Shown here: piece after piece, positions 24,035 through 35,933 of the stretch
Position numbering within the stretch: position 1 is the first letter of the stretch
How the letters are laid out: each line of letters opens with the position of its first letter
From: Dimorphilus gyrociliatus
Lineage: Eukaryota; Annelida; Polychaeta; Dinophilidae
Reading direction: 5' to 3'
Assembly (NCBI GenBank): GCA_904063045.1
Contig: CAJFCJ010000013.1
Span: 974,156-1,038,155, forward strand
Length of the DNA stretch: 64,000 nucleotides
Position numbers and translations under genes: made by a program
Notes under the pieces: model-generated
What the model was told of the DNA's origin: nothing
What the model saw: the letters and a program-made list of their open reading frames with translations, nothing else
The model's database searches: none

Positions 24035-24239
24035 TGTGCTTTCCATTTCAGTCGGACGGTTGGTGCAGTTGGCCATTTAAATTTTACTCTTTCTTCCGAT
24101 TATTTTATTCAATTTCACTTATACTTTAACTTATTCAATTTAAAAAAAAAGACAGAAAAAAAGTGTGACAATAGTCTGCCAAACTCTTTCTCCCGTTCCT
24201 TTATACTATTGTTATTATTTATTTGTTCTACTTCTTGTA

Positions 24240-24690
24240 TCTTCTCCAATAAATGATTAAGTAAATTTCATACACTTTCTGTTTCAAATAAAATCGTCAA
24301 TTTTCAATAGAGTTAAGTTCTGGTAAATATGGAGGCTAATCAACTTGTTTAATCTCATTTTCTTGGACGATAGCTGTAGTTACATTGGTAATGTATGGTG
24401 ATGCATTTTCCTGCTGCCAGATGAAGTTCTCGCCAAATTTTTACCTCAACATTGGAATAATTTTTCCCTGGATAAACCCAGAGTAGATTTCTCCAGAGAC
24501 ATTAGAAGGAAGTCTTTTGATGAAAACTTCATCATCTGAAGATATACACCCCTACACCATCATTCCAGAGTCTTGATCTATCATCTAACTGGCAAGTTAG
24601 TAGGTGATCTGGACCATCTAGGGAAAACCTATATTCATTAGTAAAGACTACTCTATTGTTATCAATTTGCTGTTGAATCCATCCACCTAC
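24240..24690 (-). mobile_element. Tc1/mariner transposase relic 2
   Basis: A minus-strand frame reads W-QQENASPYITNVTTAIVQE ... PPYLPELNSIEN, the second and third acidic motifs of Tc1 transposases (QQDNAS; PPYSPDLNPIEN). An in-frame stop precedes PPYL. Only the C-terminal half is recognisable. Confidence 0.6.
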
Positions 24691-27130
24691 TGGAGCTACT
24701 TTGTATTTTTAGCCCTTGTTGACAGGCAAACTCTAAGAATATCTAGATTTTACAAAGATTCTAATCTGCCATTTTGTTCTCCTTTGAAGATCGTTGAGCA
24801 ATTCGGTGTAGGATTTTATATTGAATTGTTGGCGTTCTTTGGTGCCTATCGCCGTATCTTTTATTGAGATTTTCGTAAATTTGATGAGATCACAGGGTGA
24901 CACTTTTGCAATTCTCATTTTATGTGGAGAATAGGGAGAGCTAAGCTTCCAAGATAGGTATTTCACGTATGATTGCCTTCTAAACTGTCGACCTAGTGTT
25001 CGATATAGTTTTCGTAATGTCAGAGCTGAGTCTGATATGGCCGTTTTTGGCATGAGGTCATTGGTACTACTTGTACTGCGCGAAAATGTATTCATGTAAC
25101 TACTAGTAGGTATACTATATCCCCCTACAGTTCGGCAGATGGGCTCATAAAATCTATTGCACACAGTCTTGAAATAGGCTGATAAATTCTCCATTACGGA
25201 ATTCAGGTAGATTTGCCATTCGTAAAGTTGTCTTTTTGTGGTTCTTTATTACGCATAATTTACATTTTTTTATAACCTTTTGTTTTATTCCAGTTGATGC
25301 ATATATAAGATGTAAACTCTCTGCTTACTTCATCCAAATAGTTTGGAGAGATGCATGATTGTTATTATCGTGTATATATTCGATGATTCTAGTATGGTGA
25401 GCGTTTACAATAATCTTTCTTGTCTCTCGTGATTTGGATAGCCTTTCCATAGGAATAGTGCTTTGAACAATTTTATATAGATATCGTTGTGCAATGTCTT
25501 GTTCGGCGGTGATTAGCTTTGTGTCTTTAGAAGGTTTATTGACTCATAGACGAGAGTTGGTATTAAATCTTAAAATCCAGGCCATGGTATGACGCATCTT
25601 TGGCCAGCTCCATTTATAGCGAATGTGAAATCCGCTATTACTAGGTTATTTCTTACATTTAAATGATTTATTTCAATATTTCTAGTGCCGTTTTGTCATA
25701 GAATGCTCAGTGTCCCTGTGGGGTAAATTGACTTGAATTTCATCGGATAATGGATAATAAAGAAGCTTGCTTAACAGTACAATCTAGAGCAGTAAGGGCT
25801 ACAAAAAAAGGTGAGCTTGTGGCACCGAAAAAATATGGAGGATTATCACAGCAGATAAAATATTACCCTTCTGTTGATAATGCCATGGTGGGAGATGTAA
25901 AATTTAACCTCATCATGTGGCACTGGTCGGACATAATTATGGGCAAACAATGTTTGAATACCTTTAATATATTCATCATTGTAAATGGATTGTCAACGGA
26001 TGGTTTGTAATCGAGCTCTCGCCTTGAAACGGTTATTCTGAAGTACTTTGAGGTCATATTTAAAAGGAGTAGAGGGAAAGTCCAATAGTCATTCGACGGT
26101 TGCGTATAGTTTTCCAGTAAGTCAGCAGCACGAATATCTTGCGAAAAAAACGTGGTGGGCCTGAAACGACCTATGTCCGGCAATTGGAAAACTTGATCGA
26201 AGTTATGGACATTACGGCTAGTTTCAGTATATACTATGCTGCAATTCACCATATTTGTAGAATCGATTACGTTTGGGATGGTGTGAGGTATAGGAGTTCG
26301 ATACCAGCCCAGAGGAAATTTAACATAGGCAAACTTCTTATTTCGGAACATCCATAGTGGGAATTGTATTGTCCGATGAGTAGGTCAACTCGACCACAAG
26401 GTATTTCTTGTTCGGTGTAAAGGGAATTAATATATATTGCAGGTTAGCCTGCCATCGGTGGTAAGAAATCTACCACTTACGCTTTAGCGTCGTAAGCTTT
26501 ACCAAAGTGATGAAAATTGACCTTTACCTTCTTAGTTTGAATGATTTTATTTGACTATCAATAGTAGGTAACGTTCTCTCATCTCATTTTCCAAGTTCGG
26601 CCATCTTGTTCTTTGATCGTTGTGATATGTTAGAGTTATGACCATCGACTACATACAGTACCGGCGGAAAGATATGATTTTATATTTAGTAGTATTTTCC
26701 TTATCATTCTAGGGAGAAAAAAATGTTTTTAAAAAAAGTACGTTGTATATTCTAATGTTTCAATATATAGTATATGAGTCCTTGGTATTTAGTACACCTG
26801 CCAGCCTTCTATTTATTGAAAAATACAAGTACCTCCTCCTGTATATGTTTTTGTCGTAACAATTATAACTAAATATGAATAATTATTTCTATTTTCAAGT
26901 ATGTTCTTAATATCTCTGAGACTGTTCTCTTAATGTGTGCTTCTTCAACGGTTTCATCCCATTCAACACTATGGAATTCAGATATTAAAAGTATGACAGT
27001 GTACCTTATTTGGTTCGATGAAGCCGATAATGTTGTAAATACGACAATAAGGCCGTTCCTCCTCGCAGGTAGTGAGGCATTGCGTAGACATATTTCAAAT
27101 TTATCTTTATTAGCATCATCGTTATTCACG
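24690..27130 (-). mobile_element. Degenerate BEL/Pao-like retrotransposon fragment 2
   Basis: On the minus strand: gag-like (27129-26869, CLRNASLPARRNGLIVVFTT); protease-proximal (about 26,560-26,400); post-protease (26351-25863, FAYVKFPLGWYRTPIPHTIP then NVHNFDQVFQLPDIGRF); an integrase zinc-binding region (about 25,450-25,200, VIKKCKLC, LPEFRNG); and integrase core C-terminus (25194-24733, YLSWKLSSPYSPHKM). The order matches BEL/Pao gag-pol, but the reverse transcriptase and RNase H span is absent. Confidence 0.55.
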
Positions 27131-27599
27131 AGTATAAACTTCTTCCGTCGTCCAACGGTTTACAATCAAACATTTCTTTAAAATTCATCTTTGAACACTT
27201 CCAACAGTTCCTCCTCCTTATTTCTTAGCTCACGTATCATCATTCTCTTTTTTTCATATAACCCATATTGACTCAATAATATTGCTGGCCATGGCTGTAA
27301 TGTTTTCATGCTTTTTCTTTTATTTTTCCAATTCTGATTCCCCAATTTTCTTTTGTCTTTACAGATCTCCTCTTGAATAATGCTGGTTTATAATATCTGA
27401 CGGGCTCTCTACTTGGGGTTTGATTTGGATGTCATAGTAATTTGCTTTTCCGTCTTTCGTGTCACAATCCAATGACTGCTTGGATTATCTTTTATATTTT
27501 TTAAGTTTTAAACAGCGGTTAGGGAACATTTAAGACTTCTAACGTTTTTGAAGATGATTTAAAAGAGAAATTCTTATAGCTTCTGATAGTTTTAATTTT

Positions 27600-27900
27600 C
27601 TTAACAGCTAGACTACGCATGCGCATTTAAATAAATGATTTTAAAATCCGGTAAAAAGTGAAACTACTCAATGCTGTAAATTTGACATGAGCAGGATGAA
27701 AAGGATTGTAAAGAGACTTAAAAAAAACAAGGAAAGGGTAACAGCAGCAAAGATTTTAAAGGAATTAGATGTGAGCCTTAAAACAATTCAGAGGGAGCTG
27801 AAAAGATAACATTTGAAATATAAAAAAGTAAGATAAAAAGTTAATCTGACAAAGAAGGATTGTAAAAGAAGAAAAGATTCCTATCTTAAAAAGACGCCTC
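27600..27900 (+). mobile_element. Tc1-like transposase N-terminal relic
   Basis: From about 27,687 the plus strand reads MSRMKRIVKRLKKNKERVTA then KILKELDVSLKTIQRELKR and a stop. This is the paired helix-turn-helix DNA-binding part of Tc1 transposases (V-S-x-x-T-I-Q-R-x-L). Only the N-terminus remains. Confidence 0.55.
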
Positions 27901-27914
27901 TGGAAAATCCTTTT

Positions 27915-28760
27915 CCGCTTCCGCCATGAGTGGAGTTTGTATCATCCCTTCTCAGCTACTCAAATCGACGTCAATATTGCAAGAGTGGATCACGTTTTCC
28001 AACTGCTAAAGGCACAGGATCCCTCCATCTCTCATCAATTACTAGCCGATTACCTGAATGGTTCAGTAATCGATCCATTCACCTCTTCCTCATCCACCGC
28101 CCAATCCGTGATCTCGGTGACTCGTTCTGCATCTGCCCACATACGAAAAACAATAAACGTCGAATGGCACCTGTCAGATATCCTAACACTACAAATCACG
28201 GCAAACGTCAGTAAGGTGTAGCGCCGAAATCAACCGCAATTTCCGTCATGAAATCAGAACGAATTGATCGGAGCGAAGACGAAAGGTATTTACAACTTCT
28301 GACTGTGAATATTATACACCTCCACGAGCCTTTTTCAATACTACGTGGTGCAGTAACAGAGCTGAGAGTACGTGAGTTTTGCACAGTTGACAGAACAGGG
28401 AAGATCCTTCCAGGACTCCTCTCTACACCCAGTCTCCAATCATTTCACTTATACCCGCTCCTTCCTGAGGTATAGGGACTATCGCTTAATATACAAAGCT
28501 AGGCTCAGTGTCCGTCAGATCAAAGCCGTCAAATCTCGATTCGACAACCGCACTAGACCAGACTGCAGGAGATGTCATTTCCAGGCAGGGTCGGAACACC
28601 GAAGAAAAAAGAGTGCGTACTTTACCATTTGTAGTGGGATCCTTGCGAGCATGGTCGCTCATCAACCCCAAAGTATTCCAAGCGTTGGGGATCGGTTTTG
28701 GGTACAGAAAATTTTTAAATCTAGACTGGTCTAGAGTAATTTTTAAAAATTAAGCTAGAT
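27915..28760 (+). mobile_element. Non-LTR (LINE-like) retrotransposon 3' fragment
   Basis: This island is clearly more GC-rich than its flanks and holds overlapping open frames. One reads RYRDYRLIYKARLSVRQIKA then KSRFDNRTRPDCRRCHF (about 28,460-28,580), which resembles the segment after the reverse transcriptase in LINE ORF2 (F-I-H-R-A-R-L ... CRRC). Frame changes at about 28,220 and 28,300 suggest a decayed 5'-truncated insertion. Confidence 0.4.
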
Positions 28761-28869
28761 TCTTACGGAGTGGACCAGGTGATCTTCGGACACGGAAAAA
28801 TGATGGGTTAGAAAAAATATGGGCAGGGGTGGAGTAATCGTTCGGGGGCTAATAAGATCAGATGGGGTA

Positions 28870-29440
28870 TTTTAACTTTGAAAGATTATTGAAAAGTAAA
28901 ATACTGTGACTTGTAGTTGTATTGTTGTACAAGATGTTCTTCCTGTTGTAAAAGAAATATCAGTTAAAATGAGGCCGTAAGACGTATAGTTTCCAATGAA
29001 GATTGGCGGTTTCTTTTTAGATTTGAAGCAAGTAGCAGTGATTTAATGATCCCAAACAGCCGCTTTATAATTTCCATTTTATGTTTTTTGTAATATCTGT
29101 CGAACTATGTTTAGTTCTGCTAATTGGTTTCATGAAATCCATGTCGCAGTCTTGGAATGGACTAATAAATTATCCTTTCAATAATAGTACAAGAATAGTT
29201 CGTATTTACGGAGAAGGTTGGTTTAGGTGTTGCCGAAGTTCTGGGCGTTGATCTCTGCTTTGTTTTGGTTAGTCATTCTCGTTTCCATTGTATTGTTCTG
29301 GACGGTCATTTCTACAAACCTTTCCTCGAATTTATTTCTTTGCTCCTCAAATTTATCATCAAGGGTTGATGATTCGGTCGTGTTGACCGTTTTAGTTTTG
29401 GTTTCCAATTGATTTGGACGGTTGGCGCCATTGGCCATTT
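28870..29440 (-). mobile_element. BEL/Pao-like gag N-terminal remnant
   Basis: The frame 29438-29223 begins MANGANRPNQLETKTKTVNT and continues DDKFEEQRNKFEERF. It is the same gag start as at 24080 and 30930 (MAN-NRP, then a K-F-E-E-R helix). Confidence 0.45.
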
Positions 29441-29749
29441 GAATTTTACTCTTTTCCCGGTATTACTTTATTCAATTTCACTTATACCTTAAATTGTAAC
29501 AACTACAACCAAATTTTATTTGATATTTGTAATTACCTAACTGAATCGTTAATCATTTAAAGTAGCTACGGTATGAATGAATACCGCCCAAGGAATGACT
29601 TAAGGCAAAGTTTGAATATTAAAAAGTAAAGTCTATACATAAAATAGTATAGACGATAACCATAACACTGGCTGAAGGAAGGGGAACGGAAAGAGATTCA
29701 TTCGGGATCATACGGTATTATATTTCTGGCATCCTTTTCTAATTTAATG

Positions 29750-30345
29750 TGTCCGAAATACTATGTATCTCATATGTACGTTCCGATATTTGTCGAGTTA
29801 TGTAACCAAGCTGGAATTTGTACATTGCTTGCTGGTCTAGGTATAGTACTAAGTCGTCTATCTATAGATTTGGTTTGTTGTGGTCTTTTTGCCCTTTTGT
29901 CATTTTTTGGAATGGTTCAGGACAACATTTCATGTTCAATTGTTGACATTTTTTAATAATTGTCGCCGGGTTATATTCGTTATCCTTTATTGGTAGTTTT
30001 GACAATTTAATGAAGTGAATTTGTTTTCGGCCATTCCCACTTGTACATAAAAAGTTGAAATTCAATCATCAGTGTTTCTGCCGTCATGAAGTGATTGGTA
30101 CTATCTTATATTGCTCTTGATCGTAGATAGGTAACTATTAACAAGTATACTTTGCTACTGTGGGTTCGGCAAATCAGCCCTATGACATCTGTAGCGCAGT
30201 CTTGGAATTCTCCGGTACGGGAATCTGGTAGATTAACCATTTGTAAAATTGTTTTCTTTGCGAGACATAGTTCGCATCTCTTCAATACCTTCTTTATTTC
30301 GATCGATGGGCATATAAGATGAAGGGTCTCGGACAACCTCATCCA
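29750..30345 (-). mobile_element. BEL/Pao-like integrase remnant
   Basis: The minus-strand frame 30342-30106 reads RLSETLHLICPSIEIKKVLK then RCELCLAKK and NLPDSRTGEFQDCATDVIGL. That is the H2C2 zinc-binding end and the start of a retroviral-type integrase core. The catalytic triad cannot be completed because the frame breaks. Confidence 0.55.
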
Positions 30346-30395
30346 GACTACTCGGAGAGATAATAATTATTGCAACCTATAAACTCGATATCGAT

Positions 30396-30857
30396 AGCTA
30401 ATGAGGTATTGCCGTAGACATATTTCGAATCCTAGATCTTGAAAGCTATTTTTATTAGCATAATCGTTGTTCATGTTGCGGAATTGACGAGTGTGTACTT
30501 CTTCCGAAATCCAACAGAAATAACGGTTTTATAAAGATATTGCAAGTTAGTAGCATTGAACCTTTCAAATGGATCAATTCTTTTGTTTCTTTGAAAATCA
30601 GTTCGTGTGGTAAGTTCGTACGTTGTAGAGTCGGTTTTGGTTTGTTTATTAGTAATAAATGACGCTCTGTGCTCTTCTTTGTTTTGAAAATTTCCAAAAA
30701 AATGTTCAATGTTCGAAGATCCGCCATCTTGTTCTTTGACCGTTGAGACATGTTCCATCTATTACAATTATTTTTGTAACCTTTCTTCAAATTTATTTCT
30801 TTGCTCCTTCAATTTATCATCGAGAGTTGATGATTATGTCCTATTGACCATTTCAGT
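30396..30857. repeat. 462-bp direct repeat with 23573-24034
   Basis: Second copy of the gag-like block. It encodes the same two overlapping minus-strand frames (30790-30455 and 30758-30471) as the first copy. Confidence 0.85.
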
Positions 30858-31199
30858 CGGACGGTTGGTGTCGTTGATGATTCAGTATTCAGCTGGTATT
30901 ATTATTTACTTTATTGGTAATAATTTATAGTAACTAGTATATGGATGGGTATCGTAAAGAGAATAAAAAATGACTTAAGCCAAGTTAAATAGTATAAAAG
31001 TTAGAGTTAAGCGTAATGCTAGACTTGGAAACGTGTAAGGTAAGGAATTATATCTCTGGCGTCTATCTATTTTCCTGTGATCGGTGTATATCTCATATAT
31101 GCGTTCCAATATTAGTTGGGTAATATATCCAAGTTTAAAGTTGTACATTGGTTGTTGGCACAGACATAATACAAGGTCGATTGTAGATTTGGTTGATAC

Positions 31200-32470
31200 T
31201 GATCTTCCCGTTATTTGGTTCTCTTTTGCATGTCGTTAAATAATTCCATACAGGATTTCGAGTTCAGTTGTTGTCACTCTTAGTAATAGCTGCAAGATTA
31301 TATTCAACGTTTTTATTGATAGCATGATTAGTTTGATGAAGCCAATAGATGATACGGTCATCGGTTCGCCTAGATCATCAATCGCGAAACTTGTGGGGCG
31401 ATGATTAATTTGGTTTTCTATAGCCGACAATGTGAGGTGCATAGTTTCTCATTTTGACAGTTAATTTTTCTTTAATTCCGACGTGAATATCACTTTTTTT
31501 ATGAATCCGATGAGTCGATCAACAATGCCCGTTTTATGTGGAGAATAGGGAGAGCTAAACTTCCAATATAAGTTTTTGACATTGGATTGTTTCTTATTGT
31601 GACTTTCCAAGGTTTAATTCTTTATTATACATAGTTTGCATCTTTTTAAGACCTTTTTTATTTCTATAGTCGCATATAGAAGGTGTAGATTCTCTAACTT
31701 CATACAAATAGTTCAAAGGGGTGTGCATGATTTATGTTATAATGGATGTATTCAATAACTTTAGTAATAATAGATTGACGAGCATCCACGATAATCTTTT
31801 TTTGTCTCTCGCAATTTATCCAATCTAGGAACTGCTTTTACTGATAAGAAAATAGTTTTATATGGTTTTATGAAGTTTGATGCCCTTATTGCTGCTGTCA
31901 ATTCTGCTCGCGGAATGGATGCTCTAGGAGAAGAGCAGAGACGGGACGCCTCGGCATATATGTAAATTGCGTGGGGAAGTGGAATCTTTCTATTAATTGA
32001 ATAGTTTCCGGAAATTTCTGCTGTTGTATTATACTAGGTGTTCTAACAGCACGAATATCATTGATAGAACGGGGTGGATCTGAGTCGAAGTCGTCTATGT
32101 CAATTGAATAACAGGGTCGATGTGATGGACATTGTAACTGGTTACCGGGTATACTATTTTGCAATTTACCATATTTATAGTTTCGTCACAGGCAAAGGGA
32201 CTCAAAACCAACCAAGGGCATGTTTAACAGAGGTAAATTTCTAGTTCTTTATAGTTTTAAGGGTCCGAGATAGGAACTGCTTTTACTGATAAGAAAGTCA
32301 ACTTGACCACTGGGTAGTGCCTGTTCAGTATGGTGTAGGTTAATGTATATTGCAGGCTGACTTGCCATTGGTGATAAAGAATCTACTACGTATGTATTAA
32401 CGTCATATTCCTTTCCTAAGTGAGGTAAAATAACTTTTACTTCTCAGTGAGAAAGCTTGAATTCGTTGTT
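31200..32470 (-). mobile_element. Degenerate BEL/Pao-like retrotransposon fragment 3
   Basis: On the minus strand: protease-proximal sequence (about 32,470-32,280), post-protease part (32164-31898, SIDIDDFDSDPPRSINDIRA), integrase core end (about 31,560-31,480, WKFSSPYSPHKTGI-like) and integrase C-terminus (31442-31236, LTLSAIENQINHRPTSFAID). Reverse transcriptase is again absent. It abuts the SEFIR gene. Confidence 0.5.
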
Positions 32471-32480
32471 GGCGTAATAT

Positions 32481-33510
32481 ATGACAATAAGCTATTGTTC
32501 AAAAACTTATACTGAAGAAACTAGTATGGAATACGATGACTCTCATAGTAGACAACTATCCCACATGAATTTTGACCATTACGATGAGAGAAATATAAGA
32601 ACGAATGGATTACGCATGAATAATTTTTCCAATTCTATGGATTGTCAAATGACAAACGAGACCATTGAATCACAATCTTGCAACTCTACAGTTGTTTCCA
32701 AGAACTTCAATTTGCCAGACGATTTAAGTAAAATTTTTGCTAGACCTGGATGCAATACAGGAACGTTTCCTAATGCTTCTAAGAAAAGTAAGAAGACAAA
32801 TTTACCTAAACCAATAGGTTTAGCTACGAATACTGAATCCCTTCCTAGTGATTATTGTCTTTCTCAACGAACCACATTCAGTTAGCATTTATTACATAAA
32901 ATTTATTATAGAAATCTTTAACGAAAGCAGAAAAGACAATTGAAACTCCTAAAAAACAAATTCAAATTTTAAGTTTGCTTTTTTCAGGGGACTTGTCGAA
33001 ATTTCGAAGTCGCGTCTTAATTGCCTACGACTCTTCTGATAAAAAGAATATTGGTAAGATAACAAATATTGCATGTTGGCTTATAAAAAACAAGTTTAGG
33101 GTTGAATTTGATGATTTTAAACAAGACTTAGTAAAAGAAAATCGAGATTGTTGGATGTGGAATGTTTATAAACAGGTAAATTTCATTTTCAATAGTTTCG
33201 TACAACTGTTCTTTTCAATTCTTAATCTTTGATCACTTGTTTTTTTTAGGCTCCGTTTGTATTACTATGCATGACTCCATCATTTGAGAGGAATATACTA
33301 GAAGGAAAGGATACCTCTGTACAGAAAATATGGAATGATATTGAGGAGAGATTAAAAAAAGATCCATCAAATAGAGAAGGAAATTCAATCGTCCCGTTGT
33401 TAATATCGCCAACAAAACGAGTTCCACCCATCTTAAAAACAATTATAAATGGAAAGATGATTGGCAGAGCCTATCATTCTTTCTATCAGCCTCATATAAA
33501 CTCCCAATAA
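32481..33510 (+). CDS. SEFIR-domain protein, three exons, 282 aa
   Basis: Exons 32481-32880, 32988-33175 and 33250-33510 join in phases 1 and 0 with GT-AG introns of 107 and 74 nt. ATG 32481 follows an in-frame TAA two codons upstream; ATG 32526 is an alternative start. The N-terminal 130 residues are Ser/Asn-rich and probably disordered. The C-terminal half reads SRVLIAYDSSDKKNIGKITN, then WLIKNKFRVEFDDFKQDL, CWMWNVYKQAPFVLLCMTPS. This is the SEFIR fold of IL-17 receptors and CIKS/Act1 (beta-A 'V-x-I-x-Y', alpha helix, 'W-x-x-x-x-x-(A/S)-x-x-V-L-x-x-C-(S/T)-P'). No signal peptide or membrane helix is seen, so it is more adaptor-like than receptor-like. SEFIR domains belong to the TIR superfamily, as do the two flanking ROCO-TIR genes. 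Confidence 0.75.
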
Positions 33511-33991
33511 ATAAAGATAGTAAATCTTATTCGATTCCATAGAATCTACCGAGCTAAAACACAGAGAATATAGCAGATGTATATAGTAAAAGTGCGGATC
33601 AGATCATTTTTCAATTTTTATTATTATTATTTTTTATTTTTAATTGTTGCTCAATTTTTTTATCAACTATATTGAAAAGAAGATAAAGGGAAGGGAATAG
33701 AAAAGCATGAAAGTTTCTTTTCAGAGCTAATTTAACTATAGATATATATATAAGAAAAACAAACGATTAAACAAAAAAAGAAACATTTTAACATTTCCAT
33801 TTGGATAATTTTTTTTCTAAATATTTAATATTTCTCTTTTTTTCCATCTTTTTTTTCAGAGACAAAAGTTAACTACACCGTTTTATCTTTCGATATCAGT
33901 TTACAAGTAGAGCAAAAGACGTATGCGTAATTTGTTTGTAAATTATTGTTAAAAATGCTTTATATGAGAAATTGTTAACTTACTCGACGAC
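33511..33991. other. Intergenic, AT-rich
   Basis: Poly-A/T-rich stretch between the 3' end of the SEFIR gene and the Suv4-20 fragment. I looked here for the missing Suv4-20 exons and found none. Confidence 0.6.
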
Positions 33992-34329
33992 GTTCATCTT
34001 TCGGGTTTCAAAACCAATAATAGGATCTATGAGCATACTTGTGGCTAGGTCGTCATTGAGGCATAGATCTTTTAAACTCATATGAGTTTTATGATGTATT
34101 CTCATGTTGTCTTCGTCGTCGGTTTGTGATCTAAAAATGAAAAAAACACATTTCAACTGCCGCCATGCGTTTTTTAGTCGCTAAAATGTCGCCTCGATAA
34201 GTTCATTTTCTTGCAAACAAAATATTTCATGTCATAGATAAATAATTAAAAAAATTACGAATCGTCCGTAAAAGCAAAATTTGCCACTTTGGCTGTAGAA
34301 TAAAGGGCCTTTCTTCGGCGTTTTTTCAT
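33992..34329 (-). pseudogene. 5' fragment of a Suv4-20 (KMT5B/C) histone methyltransferase gene
   Basis: Exon 34329 to about 34259 starts MKKRRRKALYSTAKVANFAF. The exon at about 34131-33992 continues in phase 2 with [15 protein letters not shown], then [20 protein letters not shown] and IGFETRKMN. The stretch LC-NDDLATS-L-DP-GF-T-KMN is the hallmark N-terminal motif of Suv4-20 H4K20 methyltransferases. A good donor (GAGTAAGT) follows, but the in-frame TAA sits inside it, and no exon with the rest of the N-terminal domain or the SET domain occurs before the convergent SEFIR gene. The piece lies about 190 bp downstream of ROCO-B on the same strand. It is either a truncated duplicate or the 5' end of a rearranged gene. 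Confidence 0.65.
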
Positions 34330-34520
34330 GATAATAGGCGTCAAGTTAACTACTTTACAAGCGTTTCCACACGTGCTCTAACAGATTATTGAAATAGTAC
34401 TCAACTATAAGCAATACTTTTCGTAATTTTTTTAGATTTAAATTTTTCAAAACTATTGAATATAAAACAATTATTTATAAATTATTAATTAAAAACTTGT
34501 CAAAATCTTCGTACTTTGTG

Positions 34521-35933
34521 TCAAGACACAACACATGCTCGACTAGTTTTTCGTTCTGTTGTGAATTCATTTGATTTTGCATTTAACTCTATATTTTCTT
34601 CCACAAAAGATTCAGAATGACCAACTATTTCAGCGGTATTTTCATTTACCACACTTGTTTCTTTTTTATCTTCTAAAAAGTTCTCTAACATATCTTCATA
34701 ATATTTATCAAAAATGTTAGAAGAATCCATATTTACGTTACCGTCTAGTACTCTAACTCTAGGCTGTTTTTGATGCTTAGCACATAACCACATTTTATTT
34801 CCAAATCCCATCTGACACTTTTTCAAATAAGCTTCATTCGAACAAAAGTATGCCTGATTTGTTTCGTCATTTGCCTTTTCAATTAAGGATATGTAGGCTT
34901 TTGAAAATTGGTCATTATCTGACTCCTCAAATAGAGAACAACTATTAGTAATTTTTTCAAGCAGAGTACTTCCTATATTCGAATTTAAAGCTACTAAAGG
35001 AATATCGGTTTCCTTTAGAAGAGTATAAACTCTTGCAAGATAAGGTGACCAAGTCTTTATTATTTCAGTAGTTTTTTCATCGTCAGGTGAAACATTCCAT
35101 TTTAAAGATTTGAAATTTTCCGGAAGATGCCATCCTTCGTCACATTCACATAGAAATACGAATCTATATCCCAATACTGTATCATTTTCTGATCCTTCTT
35201 CCAAGTCTAAAATAGGAAGGTGTGGTAAACCTCTAACACTATGATGATCGTGAATAGAAAGTACATTCTTTAGAAATTTCCTCTGTATTAGTTCTAGTAA
35301 TTCAATTAACTTGATTTTGGTATTAGATTCGTCTATATTTGTTTCGCTTATATTATCTTCTTTTTCTTCGTCTTCTTCAAATTTCACATGTTCTTTAACA
35401 AACTTTAAAATTTCATTATCATTGTCTTCACAATATTGCAAATCCACTTTTTGATAATCCATCGATAGCATTCCTATCTCGGATCTCATCCAATTTAGAC
35501 CCGTTCCCACAACTGCAATAATGATTGGCAATCGAAGAGTCATTGCTGCGAAACGAAATTCCATTTGGCAATTTTTCGAAGTAACGTATTCGTCGGAGAC
35601 GCATGCAATGACTACTTTTGCACTCTTTAAACCTTCTGTAATATCTTGAATCAGTCCAGTCTGACCAACCTGTTCAATATCCATCCAACAGCTAATACCT
35701 TCTCCTTCTAGTAGTTTCTTGATGCGGCGAGGGTCAACCTTCCCAATAGCTCCTTCTTTACGTTTCGTACCCTTTTCAACTGCCTCTTCAGAATTGCTCC
35801 AACAATAGCTGATAAAACAAGAGGCGGTCTTTCTTTTCTTGGCGCGATAGCTCTTTGACAGAGAGGAAAGAGAGCACATCAAATCTACCAGCTTGCTTTT
35901 CACATTTTGTGGATTTTGCATGTTGATATACAA
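34521..35933 (-). CDS. TIR2 and tail exon of ROCO copy B
   Basis: The TIR2 half is the same protein as copy A apart from one residue (SYRAKK versus SYRTKK). A diverged stretch follows at KIKLIELLELIQRKFLKN, then an identical stretch, then a wholly different tail from ALNSNIG onward (SFVEENIELNAKSNEFTTER near the end). The tail ends ACVVS. Confidence 0.85.
   Translation of the reverse strand: MYINMQNPQNVKSKLVDLMCSLSSLSKSYRAKKRKTASCFISYCWSNSEEAVEKGTKRKEGAIGKVDPRRIKKLLEGEGISCWMDIEQVGQTGLIQDITEGLKSAKVVIACVSDEYVTSKNCQMEFRFAAMTLRLPIIIAVVGTGLNWMRSEIGMLSMDYQKVDLQYCEDNDNEILKFVKEHVKFEEDEEKEDNISETNIDESNTKIKLIELLELIQRKFLKNVLSIHDHHSVRGLPHLPILDLEEGSENDTVLGYRFVFLCECDEGWHLPENFKSLKWNVSPDDEKTTEIIKTWSPYLARVYTLLKETDIPLVALNSNIGSTLLEKITNSCSLFEESDNDQFSKAYISLIEKANDETNQAYFCSNEAYLKKCQMGFGNKMWLCAKHQKQPRVRVLDGNVNMDSSNIFDKYYEDMLENFLEDKKETSVVNENTAEIVGHSESFVEENIELNAKSNEFTTERKTSRACVVS

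Larger units (their letters stand above)
21360..24080 (-). mobile_element. Degenerate BEL/Pao-like retrotransposon fragment 1
   Basis: Read on the minus strand: a gag-like start at 24080-23500; a zinc-knuckle stretch at about 23,450 (CCGHTSDYCLSEFNCKKCHQ, then H-H) typical of BEL/Pao gag; a protease-like part at about 23,200-23,000 (NAYVVDSLPPI and, in another frame, LPRGQVDLLIGQ); and a post-protease part at 21945-21520 (DLATQLPNINDFDPELLYSL). Frames are broken and a Tc1 relic interrupts it. No reverse transcriptase motif or LTR was found. Confidence 0.6.
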
